This document shows, piece by piece, positions 17,560-26,084 of a stretch of DNA of 38,063 nt (position 1 is its first letter; every line of letters begins with the position of its first letter). A program made the translations under genes and the position numbers. The notes under the pieces are model-generated. The model was not told the DNA's origin. It saw nothing but the letters and a program-made list of their open reading frames with translations, and did not search any database. This DNA is from Motilimonas cestriensis (GTDB lineage Bacteria; Pseudomonadota; Gammaproteobacteria; Enterobacterales; CBDFNC01). The stretch covers positions 1-38,063 of the forward strand of contig NZ_JAIMJA010000033.1 of NCBI RefSeq assembly GCF_021295315.1. The letters run 5' to 3'.

Positions 17560-18239
17560 TGGATGCGATTGAAACGATCTCAGCTTCAATAACTCGAGAT
17601 CTCAATAAGATTAATACTGTGAGTCAAAATACTTCTAATGTAAGTAGCAATGGTTTTAAATCGCTACTAGTAAACAATGAGTTGAATAATCATCTTCAAC
17701 CTCTTGCTAAGGTGCTGAATTTAACACAAGGAGCTCTTAAGCAAACGGGTAGAAGCCTCGACCTTGCATTACAGGGAAATGGTTTTTTCGCCGTGAAACA
17801 AGGTGGAGAAATTTACTTAACTCGTAATGGGAGTTTCCGTGTTGGTGCAGATGGTTATTTGTTAACTCAAGCTGGGGAGCGCGTTCAAGGAAGAAATGGT
17901 GATATTGATATCTCGGGTGGGAGAATAGAAGTCATGGCAAATGGGATTATTACGGTTGAAGGTCAAGAGAGGAATTCCTTTTTAATGATAAATCCGCCAG
18001 CTAAGATCCGTCCTTCAGATGTCCGAGGAGATAAGATCTATCTTAATGAAGCAAAAGGGTTATCGATTGATGAAAAAACTCAAATTAAACAGGGTTTTTT
18101 GGAGTCATCTAATGTCGATTCCGCAAGAGAAATGCTCTTGTTGATGGAAACAAGTCGACATGTTCAAACAATGCAAAAGTCACTGCAAGCATATGAACAA
18201 ATAATGAATAAAACTGTTACAGAATTAGGTAAAAAATAA
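17559..18239 (+). CDS. flgF: FlgF, proximal rod protein
   Basis: The 226-residue protein has the rod/hook N-terminal pattern with INTVSQNTSNVSSNGFKSLL, the shared GRSLDLALQGNGFFAV block of FlgE/F/G, YLTRNGSFRVGADGYLLTQA, and the coiled C-terminus with MLLLMETSRHVQTMQKSLQA. FlgF together with FlgB, FlgC and FlgG builds the rod crossing the periplasm. Being next to flgG and slightly shorter than FlgG, it is called FlgF. Start and stop codons overlap with neighbours on both sides (TAATG). Confidence 0.92.
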   Translation: MDAIETISASITRDLNKINTVSQNTSNVSSNGFKSLLVNNELNNHLQPLAKVLNLTQGALKQTGRSLDLALQGNGFFAVKQGGEIYLTRNGSFRVGADGYLLTQAGERVQGRNGDIDISGGRIEVMANGIITVEGQERNSFLMINPPAKIRPSDVRGDKIYLNEAKGLSIDEKTQIKQGFLESSNVDSAREMLLLMETSRHVQTMQKSLQAYEQIMNKTVTELGKK

Positions 18240-18994
18240 TGATTGAAGCTTTAGCAAATGCCGAGTTGGCTTTACGCGCTCACCAAAAGCATATTGATAT
18301 GATTTCTCATAATATTGCAAATGTGAATACTCCTGGGTTTAAGACTAACAAGCCTGTCTTTAATGCTATGATCGGGAGTGTTACAACTGATAATACTGCA
18401 AACCCTGCAGGGGCGGGAGTAGAGTTAAGTAATGCAATGTATCGGTTTACTGATGGTGAATATAAATTAACTGCCAATCCACTTGACATCGCTATTAAAG
18501 GGGCCGGGTTAGTTGAAGTTGAGTTAGCTGGAGGTGAAGTGGCGTATACCCGCTCAGGTTCACTAATTAAGTCTCAAGATGGTTCCCTCGCTACAAGCTC
18601 TGGGCATCGTTTATCTGCAAATATTATTATTCCATCAGATGTCACAGAGTTTGAAATTACATCAGATGGCTTAGTTCTTGGTCGTTTCTCTGGCGAGGCT
18701 GAGCTAGTGGAACTCGGACAGATTGAACTCGCTATGTTTGACTCATATGAATCTTTGAAGCCACTTGAAGGTGGCCTGTGGGAACGTACAGACGACGCAG
18801 GCCAGTTGAATTTTGCACGGCCTGGTGAAGATGGTTCGGGGTATGTTTTACAAGGATATACGGAACTTTCAAATGTGAATATGATTGAAGAAATGGTATC
18901 TCTTATGTCGGCCCAACGAGCATACCAATTGAACTCAAGAGTCGTTCAGATTAGCGATCAACTTCTAGAAACAATCAATAATTTAAGACGATAA
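18239..18994 (+). CDS. flgG: FlgG, distal rod protein
   Basis: The 251-residue product has the canonical FlgG features: HIDMISHNIANVNTPGFKTN near the N-terminus, the NPLDIAIKGAGLVEV block, YTRSGSLIKSQDGSLATSSG, and the C-terminal ELSNVNMIEEMVSLMSAQRA. FlgG forms the distal rod that passes through the P and L rings. Its rod motif is intact, unlike FlgB and FlgC of this operon. flgA follows after 9 bp. Confidence 0.96.
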   Translation: MIEALANAELALRAHQKHIDMISHNIANVNTPGFKTNKPVFNAMIGSVTTDNTANPAGAGVELSNAMYRFTDGEYKLTANPLDIAIKGAGLVEVELAGGEVAYTRSGSLIKSQDGSLATSSGHRLSANIIIPSDVTEFEITSDGLVLGRFSGEAELVELGQIELAMFDSYESLKPLEGGLWERTDDAGQLNFARPGEDGSGYVLQGYTELSNVNMIEEMVSLMSAQRAYQLNSRVVQISDQLLETINNLRR

Positions 18995-19003
18995 CTATTA
19001 GTT

Positions 19004-19663
19004 GTGGCAAAAATTATATTAATTTTTATCATTTTTTTTCTTTTCCCAAGAACTCAACTAGCCTGGGCTGAAGGTGATAATATTGTTGAACTATTTTTAC
19101 TTGGTGAATTAAAAGATCAAGGTTTCTCATCTGTTGTACTTTCAGCAATTTCAAAACCTAAATTACAGCATTCTCCGAAAGGGCGCATGAGATCTAACTG
19201 TCACCGAACAATAAGTCGGTGTCTGGTTGAAGTTATTCAAGAGGAAAGTATTATTTACTATTGGTTTTCGGTGAGCGCGAAAGCCCGAGCATTCGTCCCT
19301 AAATACACTTTAAATGGGGGAGCTAGAGTTGAGCCAAAAATGTTTGAGTCAAAACTTGTTAATATATTTGTGTGTGATTCAGTGGCATCTTTAGAACAAA
19401 TCGCAAATCAGAGACTAGTTCGAAAAGTTTCTAAGAATAAGGCATTATGCCTTGAAGATTTAGAGCCAGCACCAGTATTTGTGAAAGGCGAAGAAGCCGT
19501 ACTTATATACAACAACGGTGGTTTTGATATTTTTGTTAGTGTTATTGTGATGGACGATGTTTTTATAGGAAATTATGCTCATGTAAGGATTCCTGGAAGT
19601 GGAAAAAGTTTACGAGCACGACTGGAAAAGGACAAGCAGTTCTATATGGGAAATTATAAATGA
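19004..19663 (+). CDS. flgA: FlgA, P-ring assembly chaperone
   Basis: The 219-residue protein begins with a signal peptide (IILIFIIFFLFPRTQLAWA, cleaved before EGDN) and has a C-terminal SAF/ChapFlgA-like domain, including NQRLVRKVSKNKALCLEDLE and VLIYNNGGFDIFVSVIV. FlgA is the periplasmic chaperone that helps FlgI polymerise into the P ring. The start codon is GTG at 19004. Finding flgA directly before flgH and flgI fits this job. Its last codons overlap flgH by 4 bp (ATGA). Confidence 0.88.
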   Translation: MAKIILIFIIFFLFPRTQLAWAEGDNIVELFLLGELKDQGFSSVVLSAISKPKLQHSPKGRMRSNCHRTISRCLVEVIQEESIIYYWFSVSAKARAFVPKYTLNGGARVEPKMFESKLVNIFVCDSVASLEQIANQRLVRKVSKNKALCLEDLEPAPVFVKGEEAVLIYNNGGFDIFVSVIVMDDVFIGNYAHVRIPGSGKSLRARLEKDKQFYMGNYK

Positions 19664-20229
19664 AAACTGATTGGATATTAGCCATTTTTTTATGGTGTTT
19701 AAGCCTACCTATATATGCTGAAATTAACTTTGATATTGACAATTATCAAGCTCAATGGGCAGACCAAAGAGGTGTTGAAATAGGCGATATTGTGACAATT
19801 CTGATTAAAGAAAAAGCCCGAGCCTCATCTTCTGCAGGTTTAGACGCAGATAATAGCAGTAGCGTTGGTATTTCTGGCCAATGGCAGAAAAATGAATATG
19901 GTGGAAAAGGTAAGATTAGTAGTGAACTTAATGGTGATGCGAGTACGGTTCGAGATGGTAGCATTAGTGCTACTATTACTGCTCGAATTACGGAAATGGA
20001 TAGTTTTGGACTACTAAAGATTGAAGGATCTCAGTTCGTAGTCGTAAATGGAGAAGAACAAAAAATATTGATTACTGGGTTCATTAGAGAGGAGGATTTA
20101 ACTTCCGAAAATGCTATTTTATCCTCCCGAATAGATAGCGCCCGGATTGAAATGAGTGGTGTAGGTGAAGTCGATGCTAATAGGAATCCAAATATCTTCC
20201 AATCAATGTTTAGGTGGCTCGGATTTTAA
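19660..20229 (+). CDS. flgH: FlgH, L-ring protein without lipobox
   Basis: This 189-residue protein carries FlgH hallmarks: VEIGDIVTILIKEKARASSS, GNISATIT-like SGSISATI-type strands (here DGSISATITARITEM), LLKIEGSQFVVVNGEEQKI, and ITGFIREEDLTSENAILSSR. FlgH makes the L ring that opens the outer membrane around the rod. Typical FlgH is a lipoprotein. Here the signal peptide (about 20 residues, ending PIYA before EINF) has no lipobox; its only cysteine follows FLW inside the hydrophobic core. The protein is also shorter than usual. Overlaps of 4 bp with flgA and a 2-bp gap to flgI show tight coupling. Confidence 0.93.
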   Translation: MKTDWILAIFLWCLSLPIYAEINFDIDNYQAQWADQRGVEIGDIVTILIKEKARASSSAGLDADNSSSVGISGQWQKNEYGGKGKISSELNGDASTVRDGSISATITARITEMDSFGLLKIEGSQFVVVNGEEQKILITGFIREEDLTSENAILSSRIDSARIEMSGVGEVDANRNPNIFQSMFRWLGF

Positions 20230-20231
20230 CT

Positions 20232-21347
20232 ATGAAGTATTTTTTTGTTTTATTTATTTTATTATTTTCATTGCCATCGATTGCAGGAACTACATCTGCT
20301 CGCCTCAAAGATATAGCTAGGGTTGATGGAGTTCGCGAAAACTCCATGATGGGCTATGGGCTAGTTGTTGGCTTGGCTGGTAGTGGTGACTCGCGAAGAA
20401 GTAAATCGACTATCAAGTCGATTGCAAATACACTAAGCCGGTTTGGCCTTATTGTTGACAATGATGAAATTAGTAGCCGAAACGTAGCTGCTGTAATGGT
20501 TACAGGAACTTTACATTCTTTCGCAGAAAAAGGAGATCGTATTGATATTACTGTATCGGCAATGGGGGACGCACGAAGTCTTGTTGGTGGTACATTAGTC
20601 ATGACTCCGTTACAAGGATTAGATGGAAAAATGTATGCCATTGCGCAAGGACAAATATCGGTCGGAGGTTATAAATTTGAACTCTTTGGCAATACTGAGC
20701 AAAAAAACCACCCCACTGTGGGGGTTGTTCCAAAAGGCGGGCTCGTAGAGAGAGGACTAACTGGTTCATTAACTGACAATGAGGGTAAGCTAAATATAGT
20801 GCTGGAAACTCCTGATTTCAGTACTGCAGTTAAAGTAGCTGATGTTATCTCAGCTTCGGGTTACAAAGCGGAAGCTGTTCATTCGAGCAAGGTCCAAGTA
20901 AATGTCCCACACAGCAGAGCTAGCTTGGTTAGGGCCATCGCAAAAATCGAATCTCTGAGTGTCGTGACCGATAGTAAGTCTCTTATTGTTGTCAATGAGC
21001 GTACAGGAACCATCGTTGCTGGCGGGAATGTTCGAGTTAAGTCTATTTCGGTTGCGCACGGAAATTTACAGCTTAGTATGAAAACCAAGTATGAAGTAAG
21101 TCAGCCAGACCAAGTTAACATTGGGTTTGGAGACCAAAATAGTCGTGGTCGTACCGCTATTGTACCTAATACAGATATAAAAGCTTCAGAGTCAAGAAAC
21201 TCGGTATCTGAGTTTGAAGATGGGACAACTATCTTTGAATTAGTTAGTGCGCTCAGAGATCTTGGGCTTACGACAAGGGATGTAATTATTGTACTTCAAG
21301 CGGCAGAAAAAGCTGGCGCAATAAATGGTGAATTAATATTGCAGTAG
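20232..21347 (+). CDS. flgI: FlgI, P-ring protein
   Basis: From ATG 20232 the product has 371 residues with signal peptide MKYFFVLFILLFSLPSIAG and the strongly conserved FlgI start SARLKDIARVDGVRENSMMG, YGLVVGLAGSGDS, then AAVMVTGTLHSFAEKGDRID and VSAMGDARSLVGGTLVMTPL. The C-terminus (VSALRDLGLTTRDVIIVLQA) is also typical. FlgI forms the periplasmic P ring that serves as a bushing around the rod. An upstream in-frame start at 20214 would lack the signal peptide position and lies inside flgH, so it is rejected. Confidence 0.97.
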   Translation: MKYFFVLFILLFSLPSIAGTTSARLKDIARVDGVRENSMMGYGLVVGLAGSGDSRRSKSTIKSIANTLSRFGLIVDNDEISSRNVAAVMVTGTLHSFAEKGDRIDITVSAMGDARSLVGGTLVMTPLQGLDGKMYAIAQGQISVGGYKFELFGNTEQKNHPTVGVVPKGGLVERGLTGSLTDNEGKLNIVLETPDFSTAVKVADVISASGYKAEAVHSSKVQVNVPHSRASLVRAIAKIESLSVVTDSKSLIVVNERTGTIVAGGNVRVKSISVAHGNLQLSMKTKYEVSQPDQVNIGFGDQNSRGRTAIVPNTDIKASESRNSVSEFEDGTTIFELVSALRDLGLTTRDVIIVLQAAEKAGAINGELILQ

Positions 21348-21355
21348 GGGAAATC

Positions 21356-21682
21356 ATGCAAGTTGATAATGTTATGGACCTAGTGTCCAACTCATTGAGT
21401 AGATTAAGTGTAGAGGCTAAAGTGAATGCCTATAATTTACTTGCAATTCAAAATAATAAATCTACGTATTCGGTTAGCTTCAATGAAACATTGCAATCTG
21501 CGAGTGATACTGGTTTTCGTAACATCTTAAAGAGTGGCGATGCGGTTTCACTTGTAAAAGAAAAGAAAGAAATAGACGAAATAATTTTGAATGCTTTAGA
21601 AATCTCAAGCGAGCATGGACGACTGATTTCGGTGCTTAATTCTAGAATTGCGCTAGAAAAAATGTCTATTAAAGGAAGATAA
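21356..21682 (+). CDS. flgB: FlgB-like rod protein, short and divergent
   Basis: This 108-residue protein sits immediately before flgC and fliE, the usual flgB place. LVSNSLSRLSVEAKVNAYNL resembles the FlgB N-terminal helix, and the end (HGRLISVLNSRIALEKMSIK) resembles the FlgB C-terminal helix. Where normal FlgB has ANADTPGYKARD, this one reads AIQNNKSTYSVSF, so the conserved rod motif is gone. FlgB is usually about 130 residues. FlgB is the base of the rod on FliE. The call depends on position and terminal helices. Confidence 0.72.
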   Translation: MQVDNVMDLVSNSLSRLSVEAKVNAYNLLAIQNNKSTYSVSFNETLQSASDTGFRNILKSGDAVSLVKEKKEIDEIILNALEISSEHGRLISVLNSRIALEKMSIKGR

Positions 21683-21683
21683 T

Positions 21684-22091
21684 GTGGAAGGTATAAAGTC
21701 TGTTGATTTAATGGTCATGGTACTATCTACAGAGAAAAATAAATTAAACTCTGCGATTGATAACTTATCTCGTGTCAATGAAAGTTTTACTTCAAAGCTT
21801 GACGCTAAAGGTAAGGCCGTTGTTGTTAACCAAAACTTTCCAACAATAAATGAAGTTTTATTTGGCGCTCCAGGTGAAATTAATTCTTCAGTTCTCTATA
21901 ATAAAGCAGCGGTGAAAGAAAGTATTGATATTGTAAATGGTAGCTTGGTTTCTCGGTATCAACCAGATATTGTTATGCATGAAGAAATGTTAGCTCTTAA
22001 TGATGCTACTCGTGGATATGAAGCTGCGATAAAAATGTTTAACCTTTATAAAGAAATGTCAGGTAAATCTTTGACTATAGGGAAATCATAA
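21684..22091 (+). CDS. flgC: FlgC-like rod protein, divergent N-terminus
   Basis: The 135-residue product is the normal FlgC length. The C-terminal half fits FlgC well: SRYQPDIVMHEEMLALNDAT and RGYEAAIKMFNLYKEMSGKS, matching the conserved P..H.EM......RGYEANV...N..K..... pattern. The N-terminal half keeps the helix but has IDNLSRVNESFTSK in place of the usual ASNLANANT. The first codon is GTG at 21684. FlgC is a proximal rod subunit. The stop overlaps fliE by one base (TAATG). Confidence 0.85.
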   Translation: MEGIKSVDLMVMVLSTEKNKLNSAIDNLSRVNESFTSKLDAKGKAVVVNQNFPTINEVLFGAPGEINSSVLYNKAAVKESIDIVNGSLVSRYQPDIVMHEEMLALNDATRGYEAAIKMFNLYKEMSGKSLTIGKS

Positions 22092-22363
22092 TGAGTGTAG
22101 AATCAATTTTGGCAGTTAATAACCTGAATCTTCTAGATACAGAGGCATCTAGCGGTTCCAAAATATGGGTCGAGAATAATAGTTTTAGTCAAAAGTTGAG
22201 TAGTATCGATAGTGATATTTCGGCAATGGCTAGAGGTGATAAAATTGAAGTACACGAATTGATGCTTGATATTGAATCCGCAAAAATGACATTAGAAATG
22301 TCAGTAGCAGTTAGAGATAAGCTTATCGAAGCTTACAAAGAAATTAGTAGAATGCAAGTTTAA
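22091..22363 (+). CDS. fliE: FliE, MS-ring/rod adaptor
   Basis: The 90-residue protein ends with the characteristic FliE helices: EVHELMLDIESAKMTLEMSV followed by RDKLIEAYKEISRMQV, almost exactly the family ending. FliE links the MS ring to the rod and is the first exported protein. It lies between flgC and fliF, one base from fliF, as in many flagellar operons. Confidence 0.93.
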   Translation: MSVESILAVNNLNLLDTEASSGSKIWVENNSFSQKLSSIDSDISAMARGDKIEVHELMLDIESAKMTLEMSVAVRDKLIEAYKEISRMQV

Positions 22364-22364
22364 T

Positions 22365-23789
22365 ATGAATATAAATAATAGAAATAAGATTATCTTTGCT
22401 GTTGGTTTTTTAATTATTATTACAAGCTCAGTGTTTGTTTATTTTTCCATTGTTAATGTTAAATATATTAAAATCCTTGAAGGGGCTGATAACCAAGTGC
22501 TATCAGATGCTGTTCAAGTATTTGAAAATGAATCACTGAAATTTAAGTACCCTGAATTTGGTGGGGGTTTGTTAGTTCGCGATACTCAGAAAACACAAGC
22601 TCAGCTACTATTACAACATCAAGGTGTTTTTAATGATGGTACTGTCGGTTTTGAACTGTTTGATGAATCACAACATTCTATGTCTGATTTTTACCAGCAA
22701 ATTAATTATCAGCGTGCCCTTCAAGGGGAGTTAGAACAAACAATATTAGGGATGGAAAATGTCGAGGGTGTTAGGGTCCATATCGCATTACCTGAAAATA
22801 AAGCTTTTTCTCGTCAAGAACAAAAAGCGAAAGCGGTGGTGAATATATCGTATCTTACTGGTAGTAACGTTCCAATTGAACTAATTGTCGCCATTAAGAA
22901 GTTGGTTGCTAACTCAGTTAACCAATTAGACGAAGAAAGCGTATCTGTTCTTGATAACAGCGGGAAAGCTTTAGCATCTGGTGGAAATAGCATTAGTGCG
23001 AGCGACCTAGTCTCTACTAAAAAACAGCTAGAGACTGAAGTAGAGGAAAAGCTGAAAAAAGTCTTAACTTTCTATTTTGGAAGTGATGAGGTGACAGTAT
23101 CCGCTTGGGTAGACGTTAACATGGATGATGTTACTGAAACTAAGCAGGGAACTGATGGCACAGAGGACCCGATTGTAACGTCGAAGACTACAGAATTTTC
23201 CAAACGGAATAAAAAATCATTAGAAAAAGTAACTAATGAAGACTTTTCATACCCAACTTATCAACGTCAAACTAAATACCAACGAGGTAGGATTGAAAAA
23301 ATTGCTGTTGCAGTGGTGGTGCCATATGGTTACTCAGAAGTAGAAGATTTCAAGAGAATGTTAAGTGCCGCTGTAGGATTAAATTTTGACAGGGGGGATC
23401 AGCTTTCTGTGGTTCAAGCTACAAAAAACGAAGGTGTAAACTTACTACCACCGCAACAGAGCCTAGGTAATAGGGCTGAAATTAGCAATGGAAGTTTAAC
23501 TTATACTGATAGAGTTGATGTGAGTAAACCTGTTATCGATGATTTGGTGAAAAATGAGGATGTTATAGATGAGACATCTAAGCAGGGAGATGGAGCTATA
23601 AACCCGATTTATAGCATCGTTGTTAATAATATTAATGTTATTTCTGTAGCGCTAATCTTTGCCCTTTGCCTTCTTTTTCTTTTGGTTCTTAAAAACAGGA
23701 GCAGTCGAACTCATTTACTGAGTAAAAAAGAAGAAGAAATGATTTTATTAGAATTGAAGCAGTGGGCCGTGACTAGTGACAAGTGTTAA
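22365..23789 (+). CDS. fliF: FliF, MS-ring protein
   Basis: The 474-residue protein has a first membrane helix (IIFAVGFLIIITSSVFVYFS, about 9-28), ring-building domains with YQRALQGELEQTILGMENVE, GVRVHIALPENKAFSR and VAIKKLVANSVNQLD, a long variable periplasmic part, and a second membrane helix (ISVALIFALCLLFLLVL, about 427-443). FliF makes the MS ring on which rod, export gate and switch are built. It is shorter than typical FliF (about 550), with a brief C-terminal tail, the part that normally binds FliG. It overlaps the next gene by 14 bp. Confidence 0.95.
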   Translation: MNINNRNKIIFAVGFLIIITSSVFVYFSIVNVKYIKILEGADNQVLSDAVQVFENESLKFKYPEFGGGLLVRDTQKTQAQLLLQHQGVFNDGTVGFELFDESQHSMSDFYQQINYQRALQGELEQTILGMENVEGVRVHIALPENKAFSRQEQKAKAVVNISYLTGSNVPIELIVAIKKLVANSVNQLDEESVSVLDNSGKALASGGNSISASDLVSTKKQLETEVEEKLKKVLTFYFGSDEVTVSAWVDVNMDDVTETKQGTDGTEDPIVTSKTTEFSKRNKKSLEKVTNEDFSYPTYQRQTKYQRGRIEKIAVAVVVPYGYSEVEDFKRMLSAAVGLNFDRGDQLSVVQATKNEGVNLLPPQQSLGNRAEISNGSLTYTDRVDVSKPVIDDLVKNEDVIDETSKQGDGAINPIYSIVVNNINVISVALIFALCLLFLLVLKNRSSRTHLLSKKEEEMILLELKQWAVTSDKC

Positions 23790-24162
23790 AGAAAAAAAAT
23801 TATTAGCTTTACTCTATCTTAAATCTACTTCATCTAAGCAGAGGGAGAAAATTTTATCAAGCTTAAATGAAAGCGATAGAAAGAATCTTACATCTGAACT
23901 TCAAAGCGTCCCTATCATTCCGATAGACATCATCAGGGGGAAAGGAGCTGAATTATTTAAACAATTGAATATATGTGATGTAGCAGAAGATGTAACTTTG
24001 GAAGCAGCTAACAATAGACCAAGTTTACTCGAGAAATTTATTTTAGACACAACTCTCTTTTCTATAAAAAATGAATCATCTGCCTCAGTATTTCTAGAGC
24101 AGTTAACCCCAACGGCTGTCGCTGTTTTAGAGAGAATGTCAGCAAACGAGGTAGTTGAATAA
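23776..24162 (+). CDS. 128-aa protein in the fliG position
   Basis: The gene starts at GTG 23776 inside the end of fliF and stops just before fliH, exactly where fliG normally lies. Full FliG has about 330 residues; this product has 128. LALLYLKSTSSKQREKILSS is compatible with a FliG N-terminal (FliF-binding) helix set, and FLEQLTPTAVAVLERMSANE recalls a FliG helix pair. I see no EHPQ motif and no charged torque helix of the C-terminal domain. It may be a FliG reduced to its ring-binding part or an unrelated adaptor linking FliF to the FliM/FliN-like proteins. There is no frameshift through which a longer product could be made. Confidence 0.7.
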   Translation: MTSVKEKKLLALLYLKSTSSKQREKILSSLNESDRKNLTSELQSVPIIPIDIIRGKGAELFKQLNICDVAEDVTLEAANNRPSLLEKFILDTTLFSIKNESSASVFLEQLTPTAVAVLERMSANEVVE

Positions 24163-24163
24163 G

Positions 24164-24787
24164 GTGAATAGTTTTTTTGAGAAGGGAGCAGCAGCAAAAT
24201 CATTTATTGAAGAAAACTTTTCTGATGAGCTAAAAAAAGTTTTTGATGAAGTTAGGCATCACGCGTTTGTTGAAGGTATAGCGAAAGCACAAGCTGAGAT
24301 TGAAGAAGAAAGAATCAAGTCAAAAGAAATCCTTTTAGAAGCAGAGCAACTGAAAATTAGTACCGAAAAAGAGAGTAAAAAAATTAGGGAGCTCTATAAA
24401 GAAACCGTTGATCTTGTAAAGCGATTAAAGATTGAAGTTGAAGAAGAGATTTTTTTAGTTGAAACCGAATCTCTGGGCTTTTTCTGCCGCTTGTTTAATG
24501 ACTTGCTACGGGATGAGTCTTTCATGGTAAATCTCTTACAAGAAATGATTGATAAACAGAAAAAAAAATATGGTAATGCATTTGTAAAACTAGAATTACC
24601 TTCTGTATTGAGGAGTTTTTTTTCCTGTGATGACGACGATAGTACGCCTCTTGATATTGTATTTCTTGATTCTATAGATGATTTCACAGCCCGGTTAGTC
24701 GGAAATGATTTTTTTATCGAGATATCCCCAGACCGAATGATTAGGGATATCAATACACAATTAAAGAGCTTAGTTAATGAAGTTTGA
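24164..24787 (+). CDS. fliH: FliH-like regulator of the export ATPase
   Basis: The product (about 207 residues from GTG 24164; a TTG at 24155 is also possible) is dominated by a long charged coiled coil (AKAQAEIEEERIKSKEILLE and ESKKIRELYKETVDLVKRLK), then a C-terminal alpha/beta region (FFIEISPDRMIRDINTQLKS). This layout and its place directly before fliI match FliH/SctL, which dimerises, binds the N-terminus of FliI and anchors the ATPase ring to FliN. It overlaps fliI by 11 bp. Confidence 0.85.
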   Translation: MNSFFEKGAAAKSFIEENFSDELKKVFDEVRHHAFVEGIAKAQAEIEEERIKSKEILLEAEQLKISTEKESKKIRELYKETVDLVKRLKIEVEEEIFLVETESLGFFCRLFNDLLRDESFMVNLLQEMIDKQKKKYGNAFVKLELPSVLRSFFSCDDDDSTPLDIVFLDSIDDFTARLVGNDFFIEISPDRMIRDINTQLKSLVNEV

Positions 24788-26084
24788 TAGCGTCTTAAAA
24801 AGGCTACAACTTCCTATATCTTATAATAGTTCAATTAGGATTGTTGGGTGTGTTACTTCTGTTGCGGGATGCTTTGTTACAGCCTCTGGATGCCAGGCTC
24901 GCGTGGGTGATGTAGCTAGGATAATAAGTAATGGTGAAGTCCTAGAGTGTGAAGTTATTGGTGGTGGGAAAGAGTTTATTTTGTTGCCATGTAATGGAAT
25001 TCTAGGGATAGCTGTTGGCGATGAAGTTGAGTTTATGGGCCATGAGCCTATGTTGAATATTTATGTCGATCCCTATTCAAAAACTTTAGATGGCTTTGGT
25101 TTGATTGATAATTTAAGGCCTAGCTCTATCGTAACGGCTACTCATCTTTATCCAAGAAAGGTTCCTGTAAAAGAAAGGGATATAGTATCCGTTAAGTATG
25201 AAACCGGATGCCCTATTTTGGATTCTGTTCTACCTATAGGCTCAGGCCAGAAAGTAGGTGTTTTTGCTGGCTCTGGCATAGGTAAAAGTACATTAATCAA
25301 CATGCTTTATAAAAATATTCGAGTCGATATTAAGATCGTTGTTCTTGTCGGGGAACGGTCTCGAGAGGTGGTTGAATTTGAAAAGAAACATTTGAATAAT
25401 AATCAATTTGGTGAAACTATTATAATTGCTTCTACATCTGAAGATTCCCCATTTCTGAAAAGACGCAGTGTTTATATCGGTCTCGCTTACGCTAAATATT
25501 TTTCCGAAAAGGGAAAAGAGGTTTTACTAGTAATCGATTCTTTAACAAGACTTGCTCATTCTATGAGGGAAATAGGTATTAGTAGGGGAGAAGCTCCTGT
25601 AGCTCGTGGGTATCCACCTTCTGTCTTTAGTGAACTATCATTGATTGTTGAACAATGTGGAGCTTTTAACTCCTATGGTAATATAACAGCTGTTATGTCC
25701 ATACTCGTTGATGGAGATGATAGTAACGAGCCTGTAAGTGATTATTTAAGGGGGATATTGGATGCACACCTTATTCTAGATAGAAATATAGCGAATAGTG
25801 GACTATACCCTCCAATCAATATACTAGCAAGCCGTTCAAGGGTCGTTGATTATACCCTGAATGAAAATGAGAGAAGGATAGAAAAGAATATCCGGAAAGT
25901 ATATTCTGATTATAATAAAGTGCGAGATGTTATTGATTCAGGACTTTACCAAAAAGGAACCAGCGAAAAAATTGATGCTCTAATTAGCATCAAAAAAATT
26001 ACTGAAGACTCTCTTCATTGTTGGGGAGAGCAGTTTGATGATAATGTACGGGAAGAGATCGACAGGTATGTTGAAAACTTTTAA
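24777..26084 (+). CDS. fliI: FliI, export ATPase
   Basis: The 435-residue protein is a clear type III export ATPase related to F1-beta. Walker A is GVFAGSGIGKSTLINML (GSGIGKST at 165-172), the catalytic Glu is in VGERSREVVEF (E193), and Walker B is VLLVIDSLTRLA (249-260). ARGYPPSVFSELSLIVEQCG is also family-specific. FliI hexamers unfold or release export substrates at the gate. All catalytic residues are kept, so the exporter is probably active. The 3' end overlaps the fliJ-like gene. Confidence 0.98.
   Translation: MKFDSVLKRLQLPISYNSSIRIVGCVTSVAGCFVTASGCQARVGDVARIISNGEVLECEVIGGGKEFILLPCNGILGIAVGDEVEFMGHEPMLNIYVDPYSKTLDGFGLIDNLRPSSIVTATHLYPRKVPVKERDIVSVKYETGCPILDSVLPIGSGQKVGVFAGSGIGKSTLINMLYKNIRVDIKIVVLVGERSREVVEFEKKHLNNNQFGETIIIASTSEDSPFLKRRSVYIGLAYAKYFSEKGKEVLLVIDSLTRLAHSMREIGISRGEAPVARGYPPSVFSELSLIVEQCGAFNSYGNITAVMSILVDGDDSNEPVSDYLRGILDAHLILDRNIANSGLYPPINILASRSRVVDYTLNENERRIEKNIRKVYSDYNKVRDVIDSGLYQKGTSEKIDALISIKKITEDSLHCWGEQFDDNVREEIDRYVENF

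Noticed and set aside
24394-24753. A 119-codon minus-strand frame inside fliH.
   Set aside because: Antisense to a conserved operon gene, no start signals, composition explained by the sense codons.
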